64,000 nt of DNA from Flavisolibacter ginsengisoli DSM 18119 (GCF_900129295.1 NZ_FQUU01000018.1:30517-94516), one strand, 5' to 3'; counted from the stretch's first letter, positions 24,392-35,073 are shown. Numbers and translations: made by a program. The notes: a model not told the origin generated them from the letters alone.

Positions 24392-27265
24392 ATGAAGAGA
24401 TTGCTGCTCCTATGTATGCTGGCCATAATGGGCCTGGTAACCAATGCTCAATTACTTACCTGGACTCCGGCTTTTCCAAAAGATACTGATGTTATTACGA
24501 TCACTGTTGATGCTACAAAAGGAAACCAGGGGCTGATGGGTTTCACTGGTAATGTTTATGTGCACGTAGGAGCCATTACCAGTCAGAATAATTACTCAGG
24601 CTGGTTACATGCGCCATTTACCTGGGGCTCAGCCGAAGCAGCGGCCCAGGCTACTTATGTTGGACCTAATAAATGGAAGTATACTATCAATAATCCAAGG
24701 ATTTTCTTTGGTTTAGCTCCAGGGGAGATCCTGAAAAGTATAGCCATTTTGTTTCGCGAGGGAAACTGTAGTTCTTCCTGCAAAGCACAGCGTAATACCG
24801 ATGGAAGTGACATGTATGTGCCTATATACAATAACAACCTGGCAGTTAGAATTGATGCTCCGCCTTCACAACCGAAATATGACCCGGTACCGGAACCACA
24901 ATCCTGGGCAGTTGGCAGTGTCGTAACCTTAACTGCCAATTCAAGCCAGTCAGCAGATTTGAAATTATACCATAATGGTACACTTATAGGAGGTACTACC
25001 GGAACTACCCTAACGGCCAATTCGATCATTAATGCTATTGGCAATCAACAATTTATTGTTTCAGCTATCAAGGGAACCATTAGTGTCTATGACACACTCA
25101 ACATTTTTGTGTCCGGCGGGGCATCTCCTGTTGCAGCACTGCCAGCCGGCGCCAGGGATGGCATCAATTATGAACCGGGAGATACATCGGTTACCCTGGT
25201 ATTGAGGGCTCCAAATAAATCAAATGTAACTGTGATCGGAGAGTTTAATAACTGGACTCCCCAGGCTGGTGATATTATGAACAAAACGCCCGACGGGAAG
25301 TTCTTTTGGTTGCGCATTCATCCATTGGTACCCGGGAGGGAATATGCTTATCAATACCTTGTTGATAATAATTTAAAGATCGCAGATCCCTATACTGAAA
25401 AGGTACTGGACCCCTATAGTGATGGGTACATTCCTGCTGCTACCTATCCCAACTTAAAGGCTTATCCTTCTGGTCAGACCGGTGTTGTTAGCCTGCTGCA
25501 GACTGCAAGTCCGGTTTACAATTGGAACAGTACATTTTCGCGTCCTGATAAAAGAGGACTTGTGATCTATGAAATGTTGCTGCGTGATTTTGTAGCGGCA
25601 CACGACTGGAAAACAGTCATGGACAGCCTTAATTATTTAAAAACCCTGGGCATCAACGCTATCGAGCTGATGCCATTGAATGAGTTTGAAGGCAATAGCA
25701 GCTGGGGCTATAACCCCGACTTCTATTTTGCACCTGATAAATATTATGGCACTAAGAATTCCTTAAAGCAATTCATTGATTCCTGCCATAAAAATGGTAT
25801 TGCAGTGATCATGGATATAGCCCTCAACCATTCTTTCGGTTTGTCTCCCATGGTGCAGTTGTACTGGGATGCAGCCAATAACAGGCCTTCGGCTGACAAT
25901 CCCTGGTTCAACCCGGTACCAAAGCATGCTTTTAATGTTGGCTATGATATGAATCATGCAAGTGCAGATACAAAATATTTTGTCAGCAGGGTTTTAGAGA
26001 ACTGGTTGCAGCAATACCATATTGATGGGTTCAGGTTTGATCTATCCAAAGGATTTACACAAACGCAGACCTGCGATGCCAATGGAGGCAATTGCAATGT
26101 AGGGCAATGGAGTAATTATGATGCCAGCCGGGTAGCCATCTGGAAGGGTTATTATGATACCTTACAAAACAAGTCACCTGGTTCCTATGCCATCCTTGAA
26201 CATTTTGCTGCGGACCAGGAAGAAAGGGAGCTGGCAGATTACGGTATGATGCTTTGGGGCAACATGAACTATAATTATGGGCAGGCTTCAATGGGGATTG
26301 CACAGGATTGGGATTTTTCAAGGGCGATACATACCGTTCGCAATTTTACAAAACCACACCTGGTGAGCTATATGGAAAGCCATGATGAAGAGCGTATAGT
26401 CTTTAAAAATCTCAACTATGGCAATTCCAGCGGTGCTTATAATATAAAGGATACCACAACAGCTTTAAAAAGAATGGAGTTGGATGCAGCCTTCCTTTTT
26501 ACCATCCCTGGTCCAAAGATGATATGGCAATTTGGCGAGCTGGGTTATAGTTACTCGATCAATACCTGTTCTAATGGTACCATCAGCAATGATTGCCGCC
26601 TTGCAGAAAAGCCTATCAGGTGGGATTACCTAAATGACCCCCGGCGTAAATCTATATATAACACCTATAGCCAGTTACTTCACCTGCGTTCACACCCCTG
26701 GTATAAAGAAGCATTTTTGTCCGGCACCATTACACAAAACTTTTCCGGTCCTGTAAAATGGTTATCCGTTTCCTCTGGTGACAGTTCAAAGCTTCTTGTT
26801 GTTGGCAACTTTGATGTAACTGTACAATCTGCCAGCGTTAGTTTTCCTTCTGCAGGGACCTGGTTTGATTACCTTCAGAATACCACTTTTACAGCCACAG
26901 GATCAAATCAGAATGTAAACTTATCTCCCGGCGAGTTTCATGTATACGTGAACAGAAATGTGAATAATGTAGCCGTAACCCCGGTTTCAAATATTCCATG
27001 GACGGGTACTACACTGGAGGCTAAGGTCTATCCTAATCCCATTACCTCAACGTATATGCTGGAAGTAAACCTGCCGGCAGCAGGTGATCTTAGGGCTGAC
27101 CTGTACAATGTTACAGGGCAGTTTATGGCAACCTTGCATGACCAGTTTCATTCAAAAGGAGATCATCAATTGAAAATGAATGCCCTGAAACTAAACAGGG
27201 GTAATTATTTTATAAAGGTTTCCAGTAAACAATTAACCAAAACCATTTCCGTAACCATTCAATAA
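24392..27265 (+). CDS. Secreted GH13 alpha-amylase-type hydrolase with T9SS domain
   Basis: The 957-residue protein has a signal peptide (LLLLCMLAIMGLVTNAQ), an N-terminal beta module, a CBM48/isoamylase-like N domain at about 265-345 (VTLVLRAPNKSNVTVIGEFNNWTP), a GH13 barrel at about 385-790 and a C-terminal T9SS domain (KVYPNPITSTYMLEV...GNYFIKVSSKQ). GH13 signatures are MDIALNH (474-480), GFRFDLSKGF with nucleophile Asp550, ILEHF with acid/base Glu603, and MESHDEE with Asp665. It should act on alpha-glucans at the cell surface. Its stop lies 6 bp before the regulator gene, so the two are probably co-transcribed. Confidence 0.9.
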   Translation: MKRLLLLCMLAIMGLVTNAQLLTWTPAFPKDTDVITITVDATKGNQGLMGFTGNVYVHVGAITSQNNYSGWLHAPFTWGSAEAAAQATYVGPNKWKYTINNPRIFFGLAPGEILKSIAILFREGNCSSSCKAQRNTDGSDMYVPIYNNNLAVRIDAPPSQPKYDPVPEPQSWAVGSVVTLTANSSQSADLKLYHNGTLIGGTTGTTLTANSIINAIGNQQFIVSAIKGTISVYDTLNIFVSGGASPVAALPAGARDGINYEPGDTSVTLVLRAPNKSNVTVIGEFNNWTPQAGDIMNKTPDGKFFWLRIHPLVPGREYAYQYLVDNNLKIADPYTEKVLDPYSDGYIPAATYPNLKAYPSGQTGVVSLLQTASPVYNWNSTFSRPDKRGLVIYEMLLRDFVAAHDWKTVMDSLNYLKTLGINAIELMPLNEFEGNSSWGYNPDFYFAPDKYYGTKNSLKQFIDSCHKNGIAVIMDIALNHSFGLSPMVQLYWDAANNRPSADNPWFNPVPKHAFNVGYDMNHASADTKYFVSRVLENWLQQYHIDGFRFDLSKGFTQTQTCDANGGNCNVGQWSNYDASRVAIWKGYYDTLQNKSPGSYAILEHFAADQEERELADYGMMLWGNMNYNYGQASMGIAQDWDFSRAIHTVRNFTKPHLVSYMESHDEERIVFKNLNYGNSSGAYNIKDTTTALKRMELDAAFLFTIPGPKMIWQFGELGYSYSINTCSNGTISNDCRLAEKPIRWDYLNDPRRKSIYNTYSQLLHLRSHPWYKEAFLSGTITQNFSGPVKWLSVSSGDSSKLLVVGNFDVTVQSASVSFPSAGTWFDYLQNTTFTATGSNQNVNLSPGEFHVYVNRNVNNVAVTPVSNIPWTGTTLEAKVYPNPITSTYMLEVNLPAAGDLRADLYNVTGQFMATLHDQFHSKGDHQLKMNALKLNRGNYFIKVSSKQLTKTISVTIQ

Positions 27266-27271
27266 TTGCTT

Positions 27272-28006
27272 ATGCAGAACACGGGTTTGAAAACCGCTGC
27301 CATTGAAAAGATCAGCCATAAAGAATATTTCAATATTGCAGTTTCGGTTGATTGCGTCATTTTCGGATATGAAGAGAAACAGTTAAAGGTTCTATTGATT
27401 AAATCTGACCTGAAAGAATTTGAAGGGCTTTGGTCCCTATTAGGTGATTTGGTCACCCCTAATGAAAACCTGGATGATGCGCCCTATAGGGTTTTGCTTG
27501 AGCGGACCGGCTTAAAAGATGTTTACCTGGAGCAGGTGCATAGTTTTGGGGATGTTCACCGACATCCCTCCGGCCGGGTAGTTACTATAGCCTACTATTC
27601 ACTGGTTAATATAAAAAGCCATAAGTTAAACCTTACTGATAATGAGCTTCACTGGCATAATGTAGCCGAATTAAACAGTATGGCCTTTGACCATAAGCTC
27701 ATCCTTGACACCTGCCTGCAGAGGCTCCAGGAAAAAGTATTGGAGCACCCGGTAGTTTTCAATCTTTTGCCTGAGAAATTCTCACTTAGAGAATTACAGG
27801 ATCTCTACCAGGCTATCCTGGGACAAGAGCTTGACCGCAGGAATTTCCGTAAAAGAATCAATCTGAAGAACTGGTTGGTTGATCTTAATGAAATGGAAGA
27901 GGATGTACCCCACAGACCTGGAAAATTGTACAAATTAAAATCCGGTTTGAAAAAGATAAGCACAGATCTGAACCGGTCAAAACCAGTAAAAACTCACCTG
28001 GTGTAA
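27272..28006 (+). CDS. Nudix-like winged-helix transcriptional regulator
   Basis: The 244-residue protein (ATG 27272) has an N-terminal Nudix fold and a C-terminal winged helix (SLRELQDLYQAILGQELDRRNFRKRI), the architecture of NrtR/AraR-type regulators. The Nudix box (GDLVTPNENLDD, then RVLLERTGL) keeps Gly and one Glu but has lost the catalytic pattern: the RE-x-x-EE core reads RVLLER. So hydrolysis is unlikely and ligand sensing is likely. Related Bacteroidota proteins control sugar operons. Position between a glucanase gene and susC supports control of this locus. Confidence 0.8.
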   Translation: MQNTGLKTAAIEKISHKEYFNIAVSVDCVIFGYEEKQLKVLLIKSDLKEFEGLWSLLGDLVTPNENLDDAPYRVLLERTGLKDVYLEQVHSFGDVHRHPSGRVVTIAYYSLVNIKSHKLNLTDNELHWHNVAELNSMAFDHKLILDTCLQRLQEKVLEHPVVFNLLPEKFSLRELQDLYQAILGQELDRRNFRKRINLKNWLVDLNEMEEDVPHRPGKLYKLKSGLKKISTDLNRSKPVKTHLV

Positions 28007-28160
28007 ACCTGAAAGTGAATAGGGACCTAAGTTTCCTCTGTATGATATTGGTCAGGAAACTGAAATAAATTTTAGGGAATGTTAAAAAACATCTATAATT
28101 GTGTCCACAATACACATTAACGACTGCAAAATCCGCTTTATTAATAAATATTCATTGCTT

Positions 28161-31100
28161 ATGAACATGAGAAAATTGCTCCATTGTATTGGGCTGCCCC
28201 TCTTTCTCTTTTTTTCCCTGATCGTATCCGCACAAGAAAGAGTGATCTCCGGAAAGGTTAGTGACGTTACCGGTAAAGGTGTTTCCGGTGTGTCTGTAAC
28301 CGTGAAAGGAAGAACCATTGGGACAGTAACTGCCGAGGACGGTGGTTATACCCTTAACGTTCCTTCGTCAGCTACAACCCTGGTTTTTACATCAGTAGGT
28401 TATAGCGCACAGGAAGTTCCTATTAACAGTAATTCTATTAACATCACCCTACAATCTGGAATGGGCAACCTCAACGAGGTTGTGGTAATTGCCTACGGGT
28501 CCCGTAGAAAAGGCGACCTGACGGGTTCTGTTTCATCTGTCTCAGCCAAGGATTTTCAAAAAGGTTTTATTCCTTCACCTGAACAGTTATTGCAGGGTAA
28601 AGTGGCTGGTTTACAGGTCACTTCCGGTGGTGGATCTGCAGGTGGTGGTAGTAAGATCCGCATCCGCGGCGGTGCTTCCCTTAACTCCAGTAACGACCCT
28701 TTGATCGTTATCGATGGAGTGCCAGTGGAAAGTAACGGCATTTCAGGTACAGGCAACCTGTTAAGTACCATCAACCCCAATGATATCGAATCTGTGAGCG
28801 TCTTGAAAGATGCCTCTGCAACAGCATTGTATGGTTCACGTGCTTCAAATGGGGTATTAATGATCACCACCAAGAAGGGTGCAAAAGGTAAGGTGCGTTT
28901 CAACTTCAACTCACAGGTTTCTATGAGTGAGGTAAGCAAAAAAGTAAAAGTGATGACTGGCGACCAGGTTCGTGAGATCATCACTGCCGATGCTGCTGAA
29001 ACAGGATTACAAACCTGGAAGAATATTATGGGAACTGCCAATACTGACTGGCAGGATGTGATCTACCAAAAAGCCCTGGGTGTTGATAATAACATCAGTG
29101 CCAGTGGTAGCCTTGGCGTAGTGCCATTCAGGCTTTCACTTGGGTACCTGAACCAGGAAGGGGTACTGTTGAAAAATACATTCGACCGTCTTTCTTCCTC
29201 CCTGAACTTAAGCCCTAAGTTTCTTGATGATCACCTGGCAGTAAACCTGAATCTGAAAGCCAGCACAATCAAGAACAATTTTTCTGACCAGGGTGCAATT
29301 GGCGCTGCGGTAAACTTCGATCCTACACAGCCAGTTTACGCTAACAATAAATTTGGTGGTTACTATGAGTGGCTGCAAAGCGATAACAACCCGGTGCAAT
29401 TAGCCACCCGTAACCCGCTTAGCCTGATCAACATGAGGGATAACCGCTCCCGCGTGAATCGCGTGATTGGGAATGTGCAGTTTGATTATAAATTACATTT
29501 CCTGCCTGACCTGCATTTATTATTGAACCTCGGAATGGATTACAGCAAAGGAAGTGGTAATGATAATATAGATTCTTTATCAGCTACTAACTATAAAACA
29601 GGTGGTCGCAGATCTTATTACCAGCAAGGAAAGAAGAATACGCTGGCTGATGTACAGTTGTTTTATTCCAAGGAACTGAAAGATATCAATACTAAGTTTG
29701 ATATCCTTGTTGGACACTCTTACCAGGAGTTCCTTACTGATGTATATAATTATGCTGCCTTCAGCTACAGGGCACTTTCCGACCCAAGCAAGCCTGCATT
29801 GAAAGACACCATTGCAAATTCACAACCCACGTTTGCAACAGACGATCCTAAATACAGGTTGGAATCTTACCTGGGTCGTGTAAACTTTACCATTGCTGAT
29901 AAGTATTTGCTGACAGCTTCTTTAAGAAGAGATGCAAGCTCCAAGTTCTCGCCTGAAACAAGGGTTGGTTATTTTCCTGCCCTTGCTGCAGCATGGAAAC
30001 TGAAAGAGCAATTCTTTCCTAATGCAGGTGCGCTTAGCGAGTTTAAACTTCGTTTAGGATGGGGTGTTACCGGCCAACAGGATGGCATACCTTATTATTC
30101 TTACCTTACCAGGTACACACGTAGTAATTCATCTGCCCAGTACCAGTTTGGCGACCAGTTCTACACTTACCTGCGTCCTGAAGGTTATGATCCAACGATC
30201 AAATGGGAAACAACCACTACTACTAACGTAGGTTTTGATTTCGGATTCCTGAAAAACAGGATATCTGGTTCAGTTGATTATTACTTCAAAAAGACCAAGG
30301 ACCTGTTGAGTGATGTACCTGTTGCACCTGGAGCCAATTTTGTGAACAGGATCACTACCAACGTAGGTAACCTTGAAAATAAAGGCGTAGAGGTTGTATT
30401 GAATGCTACACCTGTAAGAAATTCAGATGTGAACTGGGATCTCAGTTTCAACATTGCTTATAATACCAGCAAGATCACAAACCTGTTGAGATACCAGGAT
30501 TCTAATTTCAAGGGTATTGATGTAGGTGGTATAGGTATAGCTACTGGTAACTTCCTTGGCAAGAATATCGTAGGTTATGCGCCTAATTCATTCTTTGTTT
30601 ACAAGCAGATCTATGGCAAGGACGGCCGCCCTATTGAAGGATTATATGAGGATATCAACCGCGATGGAAAAGTAGATGCGGATGACCGTTACCTGTACAA
30701 AAAGCCTGCAGCTGACTTTATCCTGGGCTTCAGCACACAGGTAAGCTACAAGAAATTCAGCGCCGGTGTTGCCGCACATGGCATGATAGGCAACTACCTG
30801 TACAATCAATATAATGCAGGTTCAGGTATACGTTCAACCATTACCAACCCGCTGGGTTATATTGGAAATGCCTCCGTGGTATATTTTGAAACTGGATTTC
30901 ATAACAACAGTGCCAACCAGTTCCTGTCTGATTACTTTATTGAGAATGCTTCCTTCCTGCGTATAGACAATATCAACCTTGGCTATAATGTAGGTAAGGT
31001 ATTCAACAACCAGGCAAATCTTCGCATCCAGGGAAGTATCCAGAATGTGGGATTGTTCACAGACTATAAGGGACTGGATCCGGAAGAATCAAGTGACTAT

Positions 31101-31166
31101 GGTATTAATGGAAACATTTACCCACGTCCAAGAGTGTATTCACTGGGTGTCAATTTAGATTTCTAA
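28161..31166 (+). CDS. SusC/RagA-type TonB-dependent outer-membrane transporter
   Basis: About 1001 residues from ATG 28161. Order: signal peptide (LLHCIGLPLFLFFSLIVSAQ), a carboxypeptidase-regulatory-like domain (GKVSDVTGKGVSGVSVTVKGRTIGT), the TonB box region with NLNEVVVIAYGSRRKGDLTGSV, a plug domain (GGGSKIRIRGGASLNSSNDPLIVIDGVP, SVLKDASATALYGSRASNGVLMITTKKG), and a 22-strand barrel ending RPRVYSLGVNLDF. It imports glycan oligomers with SusD. I preferred the internal ATG because the first 20 residues of the longer frame are not signal-like. Confidence 0.95.
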   Translation: MNMRKLLHCIGLPLFLFFSLIVSAQERVISGKVSDVTGKGVSGVSVTVKGRTIGTVTAEDGGYTLNVPSSATTLVFTSVGYSAQEVPINSNSINITLQSGMGNLNEVVVIAYGSRRKGDLTGSVSSVSAKDFQKGFIPSPEQLLQGKVAGLQVTSGGGSAGGGSKIRIRGGASLNSSNDPLIVIDGVPVESNGISGTGNLLSTINPNDIESVSVLKDASATALYGSRASNGVLMITTKKGAKGKVRFNFNSQVSMSEVSKKVKVMTGDQVREIITADAAETGLQTWKNIMGTANTDWQDVIYQKALGVDNNISASGSLGVVPFRLSLGYLNQEGVLLKNTFDRLSSSLNLSPKFLDDHLAVNLNLKASTIKNNFSDQGAIGAAVNFDPTQPVYANNKFGGYYEWLQSDNNPVQLATRNPLSLINMRDNRSRVNRVIGNVQFDYKLHFLPDLHLLLNLGMDYSKGSGNDNIDSLSATNYKTGGRRSYYQQGKKNTLADVQLFYSKELKDINTKFDILVGHSYQEFLTDVYNYAAFSYRALSDPSKPALKDTIANSQPTFATDDPKYRLESYLGRVNFTIADKYLLTASLRRDASSKFSPETRVGYFPALAAAWKLKEQFFPNAGALSEFKLRLGWGVTGQQDGIPYYSYLTRYTRSNSSAQYQFGDQFYTYLRPEGYDPTIKWETTTTTNVGFDFGFLKNRISGSVDYYFKKTKDLLSDVPVAPGANFVNRITTNVGNLENKGVEVVLNATPVRNSDVNWDLSFNIAYNTSKITNLLRYQDSNFKGIDVGGIGIATGNFLGKNIVGYAPNSFFVYKQIYGKDGRPIEGLYEDINRDGKVDADDRYLYKKPAADFILGFSTQVSYKKFSAGVAAHGMIGNYLYNQYNAGSGIRSTITNPLGYIGNASVVYFETGFHNNSANQFLSDYFIENASFLRIDNINLGYNVGKVFNNQANLRIQGSIQNVGLFTDYKGLDPEESSDYGINGNIYPRPRVYSLGVNLDF

Positions 31167-31184
31167 TAAAAAATTAATTGGTAT

Positions 31185-32813
31185 ATGAAATTCAGAACAA
31201 TAAATAATTTAATCATCGGCTGTTTAATAGCTGCAGGAATAACTTCCTGTTCTAAAAAGCTTGATGTATTTCCTAAGAATGACCTAACCCCCGCAACTAC
31301 GTACTCTACCGCTGCGGGTTACAAAAGCGTATTAGCTAAGGTATATGGTGGGTTGGCCACTACCGGTAATTCCGGTCCTGCTGGTTCATCAGATATACAG
31401 GGCCTGGATGAGGGTTCTCAATCTCCCTTTATCCGTGGATTTTTTAATGCGCAGGAATTACCTACTGAAGAAGCTATCGTATCATGGGATGACCAGACCA
31501 TTAAAGATTTTCATGGTCTGAAATGGACAAGTTCCGATCCTTTCATTTTAGGATTGTATTCCAGGTTGGTATATAATGTTTCTATCGCCAATGAATACCT
31601 GAGAGAAGCAACAGATGATAAGTTATCATCCCGCAATATCAGTGGTTCTGAAGCAGCTGATATCAAAAATTCAAGAGCTGAAGTGCGCTTTCTTCGTGCG
31701 TTTAACTATTGGGCGTTGATGGACCTTTTTGGGAAGTCCACTTATATTACTGATTCCATGCAGGTAGGAACTAAACTTCCTGGAGAGATCGGCCGTAAAG
31801 AGCTGTTTCACTATATAGATAAGGAGTTGAAAGAAATTGATGGTGAATTAGCGCCTGCTCATACCATTGAGTATGGCCGGGTTGACCAGGCTGCTGCCTG
31901 GGCCTTGCGCGCCAGGATGTACCTGAATGCACCTGTTTACCTGGGATTCTCTACAGAAGATGGCCAGGCTATTCCTTATTACACAGATGCCATTACCTAT
32001 TCTAAAAAAGTGATCGATGCAGGTTATCAACTGGTATCGGGTTATCCCAAGCTGTTTATGGCTGATAATGACAAGCAAAAAGCTGAATTTATCTTCACCA
32101 TTAACTGTGATGGTCTTCGTACACAATCTTTCGGAAATACAACCTTCCTGGTGAAAGCTGCGGCAGGAACAGATTTTCTTGAATATGGTATGAGTGAAGG
32201 ATGGGCAGGTTACAGAACTACAGCAGCCCTAGTTGATAAATTCCCTGATCCTACCGGCAATACTGACCAACGGGCTTTGTTTAGCAATTTATCTGCAAAG
32301 ACCATTAATAATGTTGGTGATTATGCACAGGGCGTTCATGTAAGGAAATTTGTGAACAAGCGTTCTGATGGCGGTCCGGTATCTGATGTACAGCACAATT
32401 TTGCTGACATCGATTTCCCTGTTTTCCGCCTGGCAGAAATGTACCTGATCTATGCGGAAGCAGTGCTTCGTCATGGTACGGGTGGGGATGCTACTACTGC
32501 GCTGACCTATATGAATAAATTGCGTTACAGGGCTTATGGCGATAGTTATGGACCTAATAGCGAAGGATTGTTGCTGGCAGGAGATCTAAACCTCCAGTTA
32601 ATCCTGGATGAGAGAGCACGTGAGTTATACTGGGAAGGACACCGTCGTACAGACCTGATCCGTTATAACCTGCTTACTACAAGCACTTACCTATGGCCAT
32701 GGAAAGGCGGGGTAGCTTCTGGTACAGGCGTAGACTCTAAGTACAATTTATTCCCTATTCCTGCTACTGTTCGTAGTGCTAACCCAACCCTGACTCAAAA
32801 CACAGGTTATTAA
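31185..32813 (+). CDS. SusD/RagB-type nutrient-binding lipoprotein
   Basis: The 542-residue lipoprotein has a signal with the lipid Cys in AGITSCSKKLD. Conserved SusD parts include EVRFLRAFNYWALMDLFG, AAAWALRARMYLNAPVYLG, FRLAEMYLIYAEAVLRHGTGG and LDERARELYWEGHRRTDLIRY. It caps the SusC barrel and binds glycan at the surface. It lies 18 bp after susC, so both are one transcription unit. Confidence 0.95.
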   Translation: MKFRTINNLIIGCLIAAGITSCSKKLDVFPKNDLTPATTYSTAAGYKSVLAKVYGGLATTGNSGPAGSSDIQGLDEGSQSPFIRGFFNAQELPTEEAIVSWDDQTIKDFHGLKWTSSDPFILGLYSRLVYNVSIANEYLREATDDKLSSRNISGSEAADIKNSRAEVRFLRAFNYWALMDLFGKSTYITDSMQVGTKLPGEIGRKELFHYIDKELKEIDGELAPAHTIEYGRVDQAAAWALRARMYLNAPVYLGFSTEDGQAIPYYTDAITYSKKVIDAGYQLVSGYPKLFMADNDKQKAEFIFTINCDGLRTQSFGNTTFLVKAAAGTDFLEYGMSEGWAGYRTTAALVDKFPDPTGNTDQRALFSNLSAKTINNVGDYAQGVHVRKFVNKRSDGGPVSDVQHNFADIDFPVFRLAEMYLIYAEAVLRHGTGGDATTALTYMNKLRYRAYGDSYGPNSEGLLLAGDLNLQLILDERARELYWEGHRRTDLIRYNLLTTSTYLWPWKGGVASGTGVDSKYNLFPIPATVRSANPTLTQNTGY

Positions 32814-32833
32814 TTTAAAAATTGTCTATTAAT

Positions 32834-33664
32834 ATGAAAAATAGATTGCTTATACTATTCTCCCTTTCCTTGTTGATCCTTGCTTCGTGCAAAAAGGATG
32901 AGAACAAGATCTATTATGAAGGAGGAACCGCACCTCAGCTAACAGCAACGGTGAGCAACACCATTCCTCTTTCATTTGCTAATAAGGATAAGGAAGCCAT
33001 GACGCTTTCATGGACCAATCCTAATTACATGTTCACCACAGGCGTCAGTTCGCAGGATGTAAACTATGTGATAGAGTTTGATACGGTGGGAGCCAACTTT
33101 ACAAGCCCTCAAAAACAATCAGTGGTGGTAAGTAAAGAAATGAGCAAAACCTTTACCCAAAACCAGATCAATGATTACCTGTTGAACCAGATGGGCCTTC
33201 AGGTAAATAAGCCTCACCAGATTGAGGTAAGAGTAAAGTCCACCCTGGCTAACAATTCAGCACCATTGCCTTCCAACGTGCTAACCTTTACTGCAACGCC
33301 ATTCTCTACACCTCCTAAGGTGGAACCACCGGCAGCAGGAACCCTGTGGATGACAGGAGACGCAGCACCATCAGGATGGTCTAATCCCTTATCAGACCCT
33401 TATTTAACTTCCCAACAGTTCACACAGGTTTCACCTACTGAATATGAATTAACGGTAACCTTACCAGGTGGTGGTAACTATAAGCTGATCCAGGATAATG
33501 GACAATGGGGCTCCCAATACCATATGATTACTGGTGGTACATGGCAGGCTGGTGATTTTGAGAAAAAAGATTCTGATCCAGGATTCCCTGGCCCTCCAAC
33601 TGCCGGTACGTACAAGATCAAGGTTGATTTCCAGAAAGGAAAATATACAGTTACTAAACAATAA
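32834..33664 (+). CDS. SusE-type surface glycan-binding lipoprotein
   Basis: The 276-residue product has a lipoprotein signal (LLILFSLSLLILASCKKDE). An N-terminal SusE domain (AMTLSWTNPNYMFTTGVSSQDVNYVIEFDT) is followed by a second beta module at about 170-275 (TLWMTGDAAPSGWSNP, YELTVTLPGGGNYKLIQDNGQWG) similar to SusE/SusF carbohydrate-binding modules. It is predicted to sit on the cell surface and bind the target polysaccharide. It follows susD after about 20 bp. Confidence 0.85.
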   Translation: MKNRLLILFSLSLLILASCKKDENKIYYEGGTAPQLTATVSNTIPLSFANKDKEAMTLSWTNPNYMFTTGVSSQDVNYVIEFDTVGANFTSPQKQSVVVSKEMSKTFTQNQINDYLLNQMGLQVNKPHQIEVRVKSTLANNSAPLPSNVLTFTATPFSTPPKVEPPAAGTLWMTGDAAPSGWSNPLSDPYLTSQQFTQVSPTEYELTVTLPGGGNYKLIQDNGQWGSQYHMITGGTWQAGDFEKKDSDPGFPGPPTAGTYKIKVDFQKGKYTVTKQ

Positions 33665-33687
33665 CACTCACAAACAAGATATTTTTT

Positions 33688-35055
33688 ATGCGATCAATAA
33701 TAAAACTTTTACTCTTGGTAGCGGGTGCTGGTATTGTATTCAGTGCCTGTAATAAGGTAGGTGATCTGCCTCATTATGGAAATGGTACGGCTCCTGTGCT
33801 CACTGCATCTGCCACTGATATTGCGCCTGCCCCTACAGATTCCTTAAAGGAAGTTCTGACACTTAACTGGACATCTGCCAAATATGCTACTGCGGATAAG
33901 AACATGAAGTACACCATCGAGATCGATTCCACGGGTAAGAATTTTGCTAATCCCGGCAGGATCGTTGTAAATGGTGCACTGACAAGAAATATATTGGCCA
34001 GGGAACTTAATGATATCCTTTTGGCAAAAGGTTATGCTTTTAATGTTCCGGTGGATATGGATGTAAGAGTAGTTTCCTCTTATGCTAATAACAACGAGCG
34101 CCTGATGTCCAATACGCTGAAGATCAAAATGACACCTTATAAGGTGCCACCAAAGGTTGCACCTCCAACCACCAATACTTTATTTATTGTTGGAGATGCT
34201 ACAGCCGGAGGATGGGGTAATCCTGTGCCTCTGCCTGCACAGCAATTTACCAGGATAGATGAAACTACCTATGAGGGCACATTCTACCTGAATGGTGGCA
34301 AGCAATACCTGGTGGTAGTTAAGAATGGTGAGTGGGATAAATATTCTGTTGCCAATAATTCATTACCCGGTTTAAGCCTGGGTGGCGCATTTGGTGCAGG
34401 ACTCAGTGATAATTTCCCTGGCCCTTCTGCAACAGGCATGTACAAGATCAGGCTGGATTTCCAAAGCGGCCTCTTTACCGTAACACCGGCAGGCCCTTAT
34501 GCAGTTATGTATGTTCCAGGTGACTACCAGGGATGGACACCTGCTACCGCTCAACAACTGGGTTCTCCTGCTGCTGATGGCAAATATGAAGGTTATGTAT
34601 ATTTCCCCGCAGGTGGCAGTTTCGAATTCAAACTAACAACCACTCCTGACTGGAGCACTGCCCTGGGCGATGCTGGTGGTGGTACATTGAGTTCAAGCGG
34701 CGGAAACCTTACCGTTCCTGGTGCTGGTTACTACCACATAATGGCCAATACTAACGACAATACCTGGTCTGCTACAAAGACCACCTGGAGTATGATCGGT
34801 GATTTCAATAGCTGGGGTAGCGATGCGGATATGACCTTTGATGCTAATAGTAAAACCTGGTCAGGTACTATTACTGCTGCATCTGACGGCTCCTTTAAAT
34901 TCAGGGCAAACCATGACTGGGGTCTAAACCTCGGTGATAATAATGCAGATGGAAGCCTTGAAAAAGACGGTGCTAATATTAATATTACTGCAGGTACGCA
35001 TAATGTTACATTGTATCTCAATGGTGCGGGGTATTATACCTACAAAATTCAATAA
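33688..35055 (+). CDS. SusF/SusE-type multi-domain surface glycan-binding lipoprotein
   Basis: The 455-residue lipoprotein (GAGIVFSACNKVG) repeats the plan of its neighbour: a SusE-type N-domain (EVLTLNWTSAKYATADKNMKYTIEID), then three beta modules starting TLFIVGDATAGGWGNP, AVMYVPGDYQGWTP and TWSMIGDFNSWGSDADM. The last two share the GDxxxW pattern of SusE/SusF starch-binding modules. Extra modules relative to the previous gene suggest multi-point binding of a long chain. A terminator follows directly. Confidence 0.82.
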   Translation: MRSIIKLLLLVAGAGIVFSACNKVGDLPHYGNGTAPVLTASATDIAPAPTDSLKEVLTLNWTSAKYATADKNMKYTIEIDSTGKNFANPGRIVVNGALTRNILARELNDILLAKGYAFNVPVDMDVRVVSSYANNNERLMSNTLKIKMTPYKVPPKVAPPTTNTLFIVGDATAGGWGNPVPLPAQQFTRIDETTYEGTFYLNGGKQYLVVVKNGEWDKYSVANNSLPGLSLGGAFGAGLSDNFPGPSATGMYKIRLDFQSGLFTVTPAGPYAVMYVPGDYQGWTPATAQQLGSPAADGKYEGYVYFPAGGSFEFKLTTTPDWSTALGDAGGGTLSSSGGNLTVPGAGYYHIMANTNDNTWSATKTTWSMIGDFNSWGSDADMTFDANSKTWSGTITAASDGSFKFRANHDWGLNLGDNNADGSLEKDGANINITAGTHNVTLYLNGAGYYTYKIQ

Positions 35056-35073
35056 GCTTTATCGATACTATTT

